From Pseudomonas psychrophila HA-4 (GTDB lineage: Bacteria > Pseudomonadota > Gammaproteobacteria > Pseudomonadales > Pseudomonadaceae): a DNA stretch of 64,000 nucleotides. Positions 14,607 through 24,013 of this stretch are shown in pieces. Made by a program: the position numbers and the translations under genes. Position 1 is the first letter of the stretch; every line of letters starts with the position of its first letter. The DNA lies in NCBI RefSeq assembly GCF_000282975.1, contig NZ_ALJC01000107.1:90490-154489 (forward strand), in the 5' to 3' direction. Under the pieces are notes generated by a model. It had not been told where the DNA came from and made no database searches. It saw nothing but the letters and a program-made list of their open reading frames with translations.

Positions 14607-16751
14607 ATGATTAGTACCGAACTCAAATCCCAGATCCAGGGCGCATACTCGCGTTTTCTCGAAGCCAAGAGCCTTAAACCGCGCTATGGCCAGCGTTTGA
14701 TGATCGCTGAAGTGGCCAAAGTGCTGGGTGATATCGACACCGACGAAGAAAACCACCGCAGTGGCGACCCGGCCGTGGTCGCCGTTGAGGCGGGCACCGG
14801 CACCGGTAAAACCGTGGCTTACAGCCTGGCGGCTATTCCGACGGCCAAGGCTGCTGGCAAGCGTCTGGTGATCGCCACAGCGACCGTCGCGTTGCAAGAG
14901 CAAATTGTCTACAAAGACCTCCCGGACTTGATGCGTAACAGCGGGCTGAATTTCAGCTTTGCATTGGCCAAGGGCCGTGGGCGATACATGTGCCTCTCCA
15001 AACTCGACATGCTGCTGCAAGAGGGGCACGCGCAAACCGCGACGGCGCAGTTGTTTGAAGAGGAAGGCTTCAGGATTGAAGTCGATGAAGCCAGCCAAAA
15101 GCTGTTCACCAGCATGATCGAAAAACTGGCGGGCAATAAGTGGGACGGTGATCGCGACAGTTGGCCCCAAGCTCTCGAAGACCAAGACTGGGCGCGCCTG
15201 ACCACCGACCATAGCCAGTGCACCAACCGTCATTGCCCCAACTTCGGCCAGTGCGCCTTTTACAAGGCCCGCGAAGGGATGGGCAAGGTCGACGTCATCG
15301 TTACCAACCACGACATGGTATTGGCCGACCTGGCACTGGGTGGCGGCGCCGTGCTGCCGGACCCGCGTGACACGTTGTATGTGTTCGACGAAGGGCACCA
15401 CCTGCCAGACAAGGCCATCGGCCACTTTGCCCACTACACACGGTTGCGTTCGACCGCTGACTGGCTGGAGCAAACAGGCAAAAACCTGACCAAATTGCTC
15501 GCTCAGCACCCGCTGCCGGGCGATTTGGGACGCTTGCTTGAGCAAGTGCCTGAGCTGACCAAAGAGATCAAAGCTCAGCAACAGTTCATGTTCAGTGCCT
15601 GCGAGCAAGTTGCGGATTTCAAAGTCGGTGAAGAACCGGAAGGGCGTGAGCGCCCGCGCCATCGCTTTGTCGGCGGCTTAATTCCTGATCACCTGCGTGA
15701 AATGGGCATTGAGTTGAAAAAAGGCTTTTCGCGCCTGACCGACGTGTTCACCCGCTTGACCGATCTGCTCAAGGACGGCATGGAGGGGGAGGTCAACATC
15801 GGTATCACCAGCCAGCAGGCCGAGGAGTGGTACCCGCTGTTCGGCAGTTTGCTGTCCCGCGCCCAAGGTAACTGGGAGCTGTGGACGGCCTTCACCACCG
15901 AAGACCCGGAAGACAACCCGCCCATGGCGCGCTGGCTGACCTTGGCTGAAAGTGGCTCACTGTTTGATATCGAAGTGAATGCCAGCCCGATTCTTGCGGC
16001 TGAAATGCTCCGGCGTAACCTCTGGAACGTGGCGTATGGCGCGCTGGTGACATCGGCCACGCTGACGGCATTGGGCACCTTTGACCGTTTTCGTATGCGT
16101 GCCGGTTTGCCTAAAACGGCTGTTACAGCGGTAGTGCCGAGCCCGTTTCATCACGCCGACGCTGGCGTGCTGCGGGTTCCGGACCTCAAGGCTGATCCGC
16201 GTGATGCAATGGCACACACTGCCGCAATCATTCGTGAGCTGCCGGGGCTTGTTGAAGGTTCGCGGGGCACGCTGGTGCTGTTTTCATCGCGTAAACAAAT
16301 GCAGGACGTGTTCGACGGCCTGGAGCGCGACTGGCGCAAGCAAGTGTTTATCCAGGGCAACCTGTCCAAGCAGGAAACCCTCAATAAACACAAGGCCCGG
16401 GTTGATGGCGGGGATTCGAGCGTGTTGTTTGGTCTGGCCAGTTTTGCCGAAGGTGTGGACTTGCCCGGCGCTTACTGCGAGCACGTGGTGATTGCCAAGA
16501 TCCCGTTTTCGGTGCCCGATGATCCAGTTGAAGCCGCCTTGGCTGAATGGATTGAGGCCCGTGGCGGCAATCCCTTTATGGAAATCACGGTGCCTGACGC
16601 TTCGCTCAAACTGGTGCAGGCTTGCGGGCGCTTGCTGCGCACTGAACAAGACCGCGGCACCATCACCTTGCTCGATCGCAGGCTGGTCACGCAGCGCTAT
16701 GGCAAAGCTATCCTGAATGCTTTGCCGCCGTTCCGTCGCGAAATTTCATAA
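14607..16751 (+). CDS. dinG: ATP-dependent DNA helicase, DinG family (XPD-like, Fe-S)
   Basis: A 714-residue superfamily 2 helicase. Walker A is EAGTGTGKTVAYSL, the DEAH box appears as DEGHHLPD, and late motifs V and VI include GLASFAEGVDLPG and QACGRLLR. The four Cys expected to hold the 4Fe-4S cluster are at 129, 205, 210 and 216 (RYMC, then CTNRHCPNFGQC). DinG unwinds DNA with 5'-3' polarity and resolves R-loops. The start MISTELKSQIQGAYSRF is chosen by alignment with known DinG; the upstream in-frame ATG at 14547 adds 20 unlikely residues. No LexA box is evident upstream. Confidence 0.93.
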   Translation: MISTELKSQIQGAYSRFLEAKSLKPRYGQRLMIAEVAKVLGDIDTDEENHRSGDPAVVAVEAGTGTGKTVAYSLAAIPTAKAAGKRLVIATATVALQEQIVYKDLPDLMRNSGLNFSFALAKGRGRYMCLSKLDMLLQEGHAQTATAQLFEEEGFRIEVDEASQKLFTSMIEKLAGNKWDGDRDSWPQALEDQDWARLTTDHSQCTNRHCPNFGQCAFYKAREGMGKVDVIVTNHDMVLADLALGGGAVLPDPRDTLYVFDEGHHLPDKAIGHFAHYTRLRSTADWLEQTGKNLTKLLAQHPLPGDLGRLLEQVPELTKEIKAQQQFMFSACEQVADFKVGEEPEGRERPRHRFVGGLIPDHLREMGIELKKGFSRLTDVFTRLTDLLKDGMEGEVNIGITSQQAEEWYPLFGSLLSRAQGNWELWTAFTTEDPEDNPPMARWLTLAESGSLFDIEVNASPILAAEMLRRNLWNVAYGALVTSATLTALGTFDRFRMRAGLPKTAVTAVVPSPFHHADAGVLRVPDLKADPRDAMAHTAAIIRELPGLVEGSRGTLVLFSSRKQMQDVFDGLERDWRKQVFIQGNLSKQETLNKHKARVDGGDSSVLFGLASFAEGVDLPGAYCEHVVIAKIPFSVPDDPVEAALAEWIEARGGNPFMEITVPDASLKLVQACGRLLRTEQDRGTITLLDRRLVTQRYGKAILNALPPFRREIS

Positions 16752-16847
16752 GTGCAAGTCGGCGTTTTCGCCGACTTTACTGTCTTTGTTGAGACATTCA
16801 TCACCTCACAGGCCCATTTTCTGGCCGTCAGGAAGAGTTATATCCCT

Positions 16848-19199
16848 ATGATTCGCCGTTCGTTGTCTGCCTTTTTCGCGTTGCTGGTCACGACCCCGTT
16901 GCTGGCGGCGCCTGCTGGCCAGCAAACCCTGTTCAACTTCGTTCGCCCGGCCGATGTGGTGAGCGTGGCGACCGTTGATGCCAGCTTGCCGCAGTACAAC
17001 GCGGAGCAGACGGCGGAGGGCGAGGTTTTGCGCCGCGTGACCTTCAACCCGGCAACCGCGCCAAGTGTGCGTTTAACGCCGCAAACCGGGGTGTGGGACT
17101 GGTCACAGTCCGGGATGATGACCCTGCGCATTCAAAACGCGATGAGTTGGGCGCTTACCCTCGATGTGACGGTTCAAAGCAGTAACGGTCATACCCTGAC
17201 CAGCCGCATCGACCTGCCTGCAGGGCCGGCGCAAACGTTGTTGTTGCCGCTGCAAGCCAATTCGCCGCGCAGCCAAGGCATGCGTGCGGGCCCGCCGATG
17301 CCAATGACGGTCGATGGGCAGCGCATTTTACTGGCCAGCAGCGAGGGCCAGATTGATCGCAGCCAAGTGGTGTCGGTGACCTTGTCGATTCCGCAACCTA
17401 AAGCTGCACAAAGTATTCTGTTGGAGCGCTTTGGGGTTCAGGACGGTGATGACGTGATCAAGACCGTGTACAGCTCGATTGTTGACGGTTACGGCCAGTC
17501 GACCCGGGCCAAGTGGCCAGAACGGGTTGCCAATGACGAACAGCTCAAAGCGGCTGCGGCCAAAGAGCAGCAGCAACTCAAGGGCTGGCTGGCCGCGCGT
17601 ACCGGCCTTGACTCATATGGAGGTCTGCTCAAGGGGCCAGCTTTTGAGGCCACTGGTTTTTTCCGCACCGAAAAGCGCAATGGTCGCTGGAACCTGGTGA
17701 CCCCCGAAGGGCATCCGTTTTACTCACTGGGCCTGAACGCCGTGACAGCCAGCGACAGCCAGACCTACGTGGCCGGGCGTGAGTGGATGTTTGCGGATCT
17801 GCCTAAAGATGGCACCCCTTTGGCTGCTTTTTATGGCGCCTCGAACCATCGCAACAACAATGGCTCATCGCAGGGCCGGGCCTTTAATGGCGGGCGCTGG
17901 TACAACTTTTACACGGCCAATGTGCAGCGGATTAACGCACAACCGTGCGCCGCCGGTAAAACCGAGCTCGGTGCCGATCCTGTCACTGCGTGTGGCCCCC
18001 AAGCTTTTGATGCCAAACGCTGGCAGACCCATGCCCTGGATCGCTTGCAAGCGTGGGGTTTCAACACCGTTGGCAACTGGAGCGACCCGCAGTTGGGCCT
18101 CAATGATCGGGTGCCTTACACCTTGCCGTTGTCGATTGTGGGCGACTACAACAGCATCAGCACCGGCTCCGACTGGTGGGGCGGGATGCCTGACCCATTT
18201 GACCCGCGCTTTGCCATGGCCGCCGAGCGTGCTGTGGCGATCGCGGCTCGCGACCACCGGGATGACCCATGGTTGATCGGCTATTTTGCCGACAACGAAC
18301 TGGCGTGGGCAGGCGCGGGTGATGAACCTAAGGCGCGGTATGCGCTGGCTTTAGGCACGTTGCGTATGACCACGGATGCTCCGGCCAAACGTGCGTTTCT
18401 CAAACAGTTGCGCGACAAGTACCGCAATGAGCAAGGCCTGTCCAATGCGTGGGGCATCGATATTCCGGCATGGGAATTAATGGAAGACCCGGGTTTCGAG
18501 GGGCCGTTACCTAACGCGGAGCACCCGGAAATCGAAGCGGATTACACATATTTCCAAAAAGTCTTTGCGGACACCTACTTCAAAACTCTGTCCGATTCGC
18601 TGAAATGGCATGCGCCTAACCACTTGCTGTTGGGCGGGCGCTTTGCTGTCAGCACCCCAGAAGCGGTAGCCGCGTGTGCACAGTACTGCGATGTGCTGAG
18701 CTTTAACTTTTACACCCTGCAACCACAAGATGGTTATGACTTCGCCACGCTGCGCGAGCTGAATAAACCGGTGATGATTACCGAATTCAACTTTGGCTCT
18801 CGCGACCGCGGCCCGTTCTGGGGTGGCGTGACCGACGTGGCCAACGAAGAAGCGCGTGGGCCGGCCTATGCCAAGTTTGTCAAACAGGCCGTGGCCGAGC
18901 CGTCAATTGTCGGGGTTCACTGGTTTCAGTACCTGGATCAACCGGTGACTGGCCGTTTGCTCGACGGTGAAAACGGCCACTTCGGCATGATTGGCATCAC
19001 CGACCTGCCGTTTACCGGCTTTGTCGACAGCGTGCGTAAAACCAACGTGCAAGCGCTTGAGCAACTCAGCCAAGAAGCGTCCAAAGCCCAAGTTGATGCG
19101 GACGAAGCGCTGAAAGCCCCTCGTCAAACCCCGCAAGATGGCAACGATGGAGGCTCTGCCTCGGGGCATGCAGGTGGGCACTCTGGCAAAGGTCACTAA
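16848..19199 (+). CDS. Secreted GH50-like glycoside hydrolase (annotated as beta-agarase in relatives)
   Basis: A 783-residue enzyme. The signal peptide MIRRSLSAFFALLVTTPLLA is followed by a carbohydrate-binding beta domain (about 25-220), then a TIM barrel beginning near GFFRTEKRNGRWNLVTPEGH. The likely acid/base is Glu484 in GYFADNELAW and the nucleophile Glu646 in VMITEFNFGSRDRG, a clan GH-A arrangement similar to GH50 exo-beta-agarases. The tail after residue 755 is Gly/His-rich (GGSASGHAGGHSGKGH). An ATG at 16848 starts the signal peptide. Agar is not an obvious substrate here; a related exopolysaccharide is possible. Confidence 0.8.
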   Translation: MIRRSLSAFFALLVTTPLLAAPAGQQTLFNFVRPADVVSVATVDASLPQYNAEQTAEGEVLRRVTFNPATAPSVRLTPQTGVWDWSQSGMMTLRIQNAMSWALTLDVTVQSSNGHTLTSRIDLPAGPAQTLLLPLQANSPRSQGMRAGPPMPMTVDGQRILLASSEGQIDRSQVVSVTLSIPQPKAAQSILLERFGVQDGDDVIKTVYSSIVDGYGQSTRAKWPERVANDEQLKAAAAKEQQQLKGWLAARTGLDSYGGLLKGPAFEATGFFRTEKRNGRWNLVTPEGHPFYSLGLNAVTASDSQTYVAGREWMFADLPKDGTPLAAFYGASNHRNNNGSSQGRAFNGGRWYNFYTANVQRINAQPCAAGKTELGADPVTACGPQAFDAKRWQTHALDRLQAWGFNTVGNWSDPQLGLNDRVPYTLPLSIVGDYNSISTGSDWWGGMPDPFDPRFAMAAERAVAIAARDHRDDPWLIGYFADNELAWAGAGDEPKARYALALGTLRMTTDAPAKRAFLKQLRDKYRNEQGLSNAWGIDIPAWELMEDPGFEGPLPNAEHPEIEADYTYFQKVFADTYFKTLSDSLKWHAPNHLLLGGRFAVSTPEAVAACAQYCDVLSFNFYTLQPQDGYDFATLRELNKPVMITEFNFGSRDRGPFWGGVTDVANEEARGPAYAKFVKQAVAEPSIVGVHWFQYLDQPVTGRLLDGENGHFGMIGITDLPFTGFVDSVRKTNVQALEQLSQEASKAQVDADEALKAPRQTPQDGNDGGSASGHAGGHSGKGH

Positions 19200-19312
19200 T
19201 TGCGTACCACCTGATCAGCGGCGAGACACTTCGTCGCTCTGAGGGTTTATCGAGCTTTCATTTATCCATCTTGAAACTAAAGTCTTCATTCCGACTGAAT
19301 GGAGCCTTCGAC

Positions 19313-20458
19313 ATGGAAGCGAAAGGGAAGTGTGCAAGTGAGTTTGAAGCCGTTCAGCAAGCGTTTGAAGCGATCTTTGATGATCCGCAAGAACGTGGAG
19401 CCGGGTTGTGCGTGCAAGTGGATGGCAAGACCGTGGTCGACCTTTGGGCGGGCGTGGCTGATTTAGAGGGGCAAAAACCCTGGAATCGAGACACGCTGGT
19501 CAACACGTACTGCACGATTAAACCGTTTACCGCTGTTGCCGCTTTGATGCTGGTCGAAGAGGGCAAACTTGAGCTGGATGTGCCGATTGCCCGGTACTGG
19601 CCCGAGTTTGAACAGGGTGGAAAAGGGCAGGTGACCCTGCGCCAAGTCATGTCCCACACCTCCGGGGTTCCGGCGCTGCGCCTGCCCAGTCGTACTCCTA
19701 ATATGTATGACTGGGATGAAATGGTTGAAATCATGGCTGCCGAGCCGTTGTGGTGGCAGCCAGGGACCGACCTGGGATACGGCGCCACTACTTATGGCTG
19801 GATTATTGGCGAGTTGATTCGTCGAGCGGATGGCCGCGAACCCTGCACCTTTATCCGAGAGCGAATCTCGCAACCCAATGGGTTGGAGGTGTACATGGGC
19901 GTGGATGAGCAGGACTTTCACCGGATCGCGCATTTTGATCGGGCTGAAGGGCGAGAGGGTGACGCCTTTGCCGTCGGTTTGCGGCATGTGATCGTCAACA
20001 AGCCCGAGCATGTCGCAACGCTGGCATTTACCAACCCGTCCGTAGGCCCCAGGCAAACGTCTGATCCGCGCTGGTGGGCCTACCAGCAGCCGGGAGTCAA
20101 CGGCCATGGCACCGCCCATGGTCTGGCGGGTTTCTACAGCGCATTACTGGGTGGACGATTGATCGGGCCAGAACTGTTGAGCGAATTCACCCGAGAGAAC
20201 AGCAACAGCATGGACCGCACTTTGTTGCGCCCGATGCGCTATGGACTGGGCTGCATGTTGGAACAAGCGGCTGATCAGGCCGCCTCCAGTTGCATGGGGC
20301 CTAATACCTTTGGGCACGTCGGGTTGGGCGGTCCGGTCAGCTTTGCGGACCCGGAGCGTAATGTGAGCTTTGGTTTTGTGACCACCACCATGGGCAGCCA
20401 CGTGTTGATGGATCCGCGAGCGCAAAAACTCGCCACATTGACCTACGCGGCGCTTTAA
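19313..20458 (+). CDS. Beta-lactamase-fold serine-hydrolase paralogue with Cys at the nucleophile position
   Basis: A 381-residue protein of the class C beta-lactamase/EstB esterase family. The SxxK motif that carries the catalytic Ser reads Cys67-Thr-Ile-Lys70 (NTYCTIKPFTA), so the nucleophile position is Cys. The other family features (YGWIIGELIRRADG and a C-terminal HVGLGGPVSFADPERN) are intact. No signal peptide, so probably cytoplasmic. GGAG precedes the ATG at 19313. The next gene encodes a paralogue of the same length with a normal SCTK motif. Substrate unknown. Confidence 0.87.
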   Translation: MEAKGKCASEFEAVQQAFEAIFDDPQERGAGLCVQVDGKTVVDLWAGVADLEGQKPWNRDTLVNTYCTIKPFTAVAALMLVEEGKLELDVPIARYWPEFEQGGKGQVTLRQVMSHTSGVPALRLPSRTPNMYDWDEMVEIMAAEPLWWQPGTDLGYGATTYGWIIGELIRRADGREPCTFIRERISQPNGLEVYMGVDEQDFHRIAHFDRAEGREGDAFAVGLRHVIVNKPEHVATLAFTNPSVGPRQTSDPRWWAYQQPGVNGHGTAHGLAGFYSALLGGRLIGPELLSEFTRENSNSMDRTLLRPMRYGLGCMLEQAADQAASSCMGPNTFGHVGLGGPVSFADPERNVSFGFVTTTMGSHVLMDPRAQKLATLTYAAL

Positions 20459-20472
20459 CAATCCTTACAGGG

Positions 20473-20501
20473 TGCGATCTTTTGATCCTTAAAAGATCGC
20501 A
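20473..20501. repeat. Perfect 11-bp-stem hairpin, GCGATCTTTT type
   Basis: TGCGATCTTTT and AAAAGATCGCA pair perfectly around a 7-base loop, 15 bases after the hydrolase stop. The same GATCTTTT/AAAAGATC core appears near 1.38 and 26.6 kb. It could also act as a transcription terminator, though the T-run lies inside the stem. Confidence 0.7.
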
Positions 20502-20739
20502 GTCTGCGGAGTCTGATAAGTTGCGGTTTTTTGATTTAAAGCGCTTCCTTAACTCCTGCTGGCTGATCCTTCATCTGAAAGACTTTTTCACAAAAAAATC
20601 ATCTAGACGTTGATACCCTTCTCTGAGGCTCGTAAATGCACAAAAATTGTGCGTTTGAACGCGTTGTTCTGTTTCAAAAACTTACCGGGACTGGAACAAT
20701 ACACGCCTTGTAGAGCCATGCTTGATCTGGGAGGTCGGG

Positions 20740-21885
20740 GTGCAGATTCAGGGTTTTCATGACCTTCAGTTCGAAGCCGTTCGTGAAGCGTTTGCTGATC
20801 TATTCAATGATCCGCAAGAACGTGGTGCGGCACTGTGCATCCAGATAGGTGGCGAAACGGTGCTTGACCTGTGGGCCGGTACGGCTGACAAAGACGGCGA
20901 GCAACCTTGGCACACGGACACAATTGCCAACCTGTTTTCATGCACCAAGACCTTCACCGCGGTGACGGCGTTGCAGTTGGTGGAAGAGGGCAAACTTGCG
21001 CTGGATGTGCCCGTCGCACGTTATTGGCCAGAGTTCGCCCAAGCCAGTAAAGAAGCCATCACCCTGCGCCAGTTGTTGAGTCATCGGGCGGGTTTGCCAG
21101 CATTGCGTGAAGCAATGCCGCCTAACGCGCTTTATGAATGGCAAACCATGGTTGATGCGCTGGCGGCAGAAGCCCCATGGTGGACGCCAGGCGAAGGTCA
21201 TGGTTATGCCGCGATTACGTATGGCTGGTTGGTGGGCGAGTTGATTCGTCGCGCTGACGGGCGTAGCCCGGGCCAATCCATCATGGCGCGTACGGCCAAG
21301 CCATTGGGGCTGGACTTTTATGTCGGGCTGCCTGATGAAGAGTTTTATCGAGTGGCGCATATCGCCCGCAGCAAAGGCAACATGGGTGATGCAGCGGCTC
21401 AGCGGCTCTTGAAAGCGATGATGAATGAACCTACGTCTATGAGCACGCGGGCCTTTGCCAATCCTCCGTCTGTCATGACCAGCACTAATAAGCCGGAGTG
21501 GCGTCGAATGGAGCAGCCGGCAGCCAATGGTCATGGCAATGCCCGCAGCCTTGCCGGTTTCTACAGCGGTTTGCTGGATGGCCGTTTGTTGGAGGCCGAG
21601 ATGCTCGAGCAACTGACCCGAGAGCATAGTGTGGGCGAGGATAAAACCTTGCGCACCCAGACTCGTCTGGGGCTGGGCTGCATGCTGGACCAGCCGGATG
21701 TACCGAATGCCACCTTTGGTCTTGGGCCGAAAGCTTTTGGCCATCCAGGGGCCGGTGGTTCAATTGGTTTTGCCGATCCGGAGCGAGAAGTTGCTTTCGG
21801 ATTTGTGACCCATACACTGGGGCCTTATGTATTGATGGACCCACGTGCGCAAAAGTTGGTGAAAGTATTGGCGCAGTGTTTATAA
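20740..21885 (+). CDS. Class C beta-lactamase-fold serine hydrolase (EstB-like esterase)
   Basis: A 381-residue paralogue of the preceding gene, equal in length. SxxK is Ser67-Cys-Thr-Lys70 (LFSCTKTFTAVTAL). A second conserved Tyr block (YAAITYGWLVGELIRRADG) and the HPGAGGSIGFADPEREVAFGF block match the family. A GTG at 20740 is chosen over the TTG at 20722, because GGGAGG ends six bases before it and the residue numbering then matches the paralogue. It lacks a signal peptide, so it is more likely a cytoplasmic esterase or lactonase than a beta-lactamase. Confidence 0.88.
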   Translation: MQIQGFHDLQFEAVREAFADLFNDPQERGAALCIQIGGETVLDLWAGTADKDGEQPWHTDTIANLFSCTKTFTAVTALQLVEEGKLALDVPVARYWPEFAQASKEAITLRQLLSHRAGLPALREAMPPNALYEWQTMVDALAAEAPWWTPGEGHGYAAITYGWLVGELIRRADGRSPGQSIMARTAKPLGLDFYVGLPDEEFYRVAHIARSKGNMGDAAAQRLLKAMMNEPTSMSTRAFANPPSVMTSTNKPEWRRMEQPAANGHGNARSLAGFYSGLLDGRLLEAEMLEQLTREHSVGEDKTLRTQTRLGLGCMLDQPDVPNATFGLGPKAFGHPGAGGSIGFADPEREVAFGFVTHTLGPYVLMDPRAQKLVKVLAQCL

Positions 21886-21992
21886 CGGGCAATTGTAGGC
21901 CGTAGGTCGGAACACTCTGGCTTTTATGTGTTCAATACGTTTTTTATATGGGCAATTGCCTCTTTATTCTTAATTCATTATGTGGATATTCA

Positions 21993-23147
21993 ATGTCATC
22001 TAATAAGACCCTCGCTCTGGCTCTTTGCCTGGCTATTACTGGTTGCGCACAAACTCCACAGAATGACGCCGAGAGTGGCCACAAATGGTGGCAATTTGGG
22101 TCGTCTGATGCGGCCCCGACTTCTGCGGACAAGAACGCCAGCGCCTCGGCCAAGCCAGCGGACACTAAAGTAACCCCTCCTGTCGCTAAAGCTGCCCCGA
22201 CTCCGGCGCCAGCCCCTGCTGCGGCCCCGGTTGCTGCTGCCACTCAAACCAAAGACAGCGGTTCTAGCTGGTGGCCTTTTGGTTCTGACTCCTCTAAGAA
22301 GGACGCTCCGGCTGAAAAACAACCGGTTGTTGCCAAGGTGGCTACTGCACCTGCTGGCGGTGCGAGCACTTCAAAAAACTGGTGGTGGCCATTTGGCGGT
22401 GATGACAAAAGCACCAAGGTGGCACCTGTTGGCGTGATCCCGATGCCGGATCCGAAAATCACTCAGGCTTGGCTTGACGAATACGAGCCGCGTCTGCGCG
22501 TTGCGATCAAAGACAGTAACTTGCAACTGGAACGCCGCGAGAATTTGCTGGTGATCGTGGCCCTGGCTGATAGCTCATTCAAAGCCACTCGCCCTGATTT
22601 GCTGATGCCTTCCATGCTTGGCCCGTTCACTCGCGTTGCAAAAGTGGTCGAAGGTGATCCTAAAACGGCCGTGCTGGTGCTTGGCCATGCTGACTCCTCG
22701 GGCGCCATGGCGACCAACACGCGCTTGAGCCTAGACCGCGCCAAGTCGGTTGCTGCGATCTTCCGCATGAGCGGTTTGCAAGGCAACCGTCTGACTCTGC
22801 GCGGTATGGGTTCAGTGATGCCGCGTGCGGCTAACGACAGTAACGAAGGCCGTGCATTGAACCGCCGTGTTGAAATCATGATGACCCCGCAAGTGACCAT
22901 GCTGGCGCTGGTCAGCAAGTACAGCCAGCCTGCGCTGACGCCAGAAGAACTGGTAGCGGTACAACCGGCTGTTGCGCCATCGGCTATCGCCAAGAAGGGC
23001 GCTACACCGGTTGCCAAAAAGACAACAGTCGCCAAAAAAGCCGCACCGGCTAAAAAAGCAGTGAAGCCTGCACCCGCCAAAAAATCGGAAGTGGCTAAAG
23101 CCGCTACTGATAAAAAGGTTGCTGCCAACGATCAAACCAAGAACTGA
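21993..23147 (+). CDS. OmpA-domain lipoprotein with WW(P)FG repeats and a Lys/Ala tail
   Basis: A 384-residue envelope protein. A lipobox (LCLAITGCAQ) gives an acylated Cys. Residues 25-140 hold three short aromatic boxes, WWQFG (Trp32), WWPFG (Trp93) and WWWPFG (Trp130), each inside Ala/Pro/Lys-rich linkers. An OmpA C-terminal peptidoglycan-binding domain follows (LVLGHADSSGAMATNTRLSLDRAKSV, then GRALNRRVEI). The last 60 residues are AKK-repeat rich, like histone H1. It probably links the outer membrane to the cell wall. The repeat boxes have no assigned role. Confidence 0.87.
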   Translation: MSSNKTLALALCLAITGCAQTPQNDAESGHKWWQFGSSDAAPTSADKNASASAKPADTKVTPPVAKAAPTPAPAPAAAPVAAATQTKDSGSSWWPFGSDSSKKDAPAEKQPVVAKVATAPAGGASTSKNWWWPFGGDDKSTKVAPVGVIPMPDPKITQAWLDEYEPRLRVAIKDSNLQLERRENLLVIVALADSSFKATRPDLLMPSMLGPFTRVAKVVEGDPKTAVLVLGHADSSGAMATNTRLSLDRAKSVAAIFRMSGLQGNRLTLRGMGSVMPRAANDSNEGRALNRRVEIMMTPQVTMLALVSKYSQPALTPEELVAVQPAVAPSAIAKKGATPVAKKTTVAKKAAPAKKAVKPAPAKKSEVAKAATDKKVAANDQTKN

Positions 23148-23170
23148 TTGGTTCCGGGAAGGACTGCCCC

Positions 23171-23818
23171 ATGACTCAAGCGCTGGCTAACATGCGCCGC
23201 GATTACACCCGTGACGGGTTGGCTGAGGCTCTAGCCCCGGCCGAGCCTTTCGCGCTGTTTCATCAGTGGTTCAATGACGCGGTCAAGACTGAGCAGCCTC
23301 CGGTTGAGGCCAATGCCATGACCTTGGCCACGGTAGATGCCGAAGGGCGACCGCATTGCCGGGTACTGTTGCTCAAAGGACTGGACGAACAGGGTTTTAC
23401 CTTCTTCACCAACTACACCAGCGCTAAAGGTCAGCAGTTGGCAGAGCGTCCTTTTGCCGCCATGACCTTCTTCTGGCCAACGCTTGAGCGTCAGGTGCGG
23501 ATTGAAGGTGAGGTGGTCAAGGTGACGGCGCAAGAGTCCGATGCCTACTATCAGGTACGCCCGCTCGGCAGCCGGATCGGGGCTTGGGCTTCCCCGCAAA
23601 GTCAGGTCATTGCCGATCGCGATGCGCTGGCGGCGTTGCTTGCTGCCACCGAGGCGCGTTTCAGTGACAGCCAGCCACATTGCCCTGAGCACTGGGGGGG
23701 TTATCGGTTATTGCCGCAACGTATCGAGTTTTGGCAGGGGCGCCCGAGTCGCTTGCATGACCGCCTCAACTATCGACGTGAAGGCATTGACTGGATCCGC
23801 GAGCGGTTGGCGCCATAA
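23171..23818 (+). CDS. pdxH: Pyridoxine/pyridoxamine 5'-phosphate oxidase
   Basis: A 215-residue FMN enzyme that makes pyridoxal 5'-phosphate. Family blocks are clear: RVLLLKGLDEQGFTFFTNYTS (FMN binding), AAMTFFWPTLERQVRIEGEV, PLGSRIGAWASPQS, and the C-terminal RIEFWQGRPSRLHDRLNY. Length is as expected. The start MTQALANMRRDYTRDGL fits. It lies 23 bases after the OmpA lipoprotein, so possibly in the same transcript. Confidence 0.97.
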   Translation: MTQALANMRRDYTRDGLAEALAPAEPFALFHQWFNDAVKTEQPPVEANAMTLATVDAEGRPHCRVLLLKGLDEQGFTFFTNYTSAKGQQLAERPFAAMTFFWPTLERQVRIEGEVVKVTAQESDAYYQVRPLGSRIGAWASPQSQVIADRDALAALLAATEARFSDSQPHCPEHWGGYRLLPQRIEFWQGRPSRLHDRLNYRREGIDWIRERLAP

Positions 23819-24013
23819 CACCGCAATAAACAACGGCAGCGTGTAAGGCAAAACGGCTTTTTACGCGCTACCCTTGTTCACAGTTTTCAAGCGCCTGTCC
23901 GGCACAGCGTGTCTGTACCCGCGCTGAATAAAGGCTACTTTTATCTGCGCTGTGCGGTGACAGGCACCCGGTTGCAGAGTTTAATGAATCCCTGATCTTT
24001 TGGAGTTGATCCT

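Noticed and set aside
14577..15662. 361-codon minus-strand ORF opposite dinG
   Set aside because: It lies entirely antisense to a well-supported helicase, and its product has no recognisable domain; it is a frame shadow of GC-rich coding DNA.
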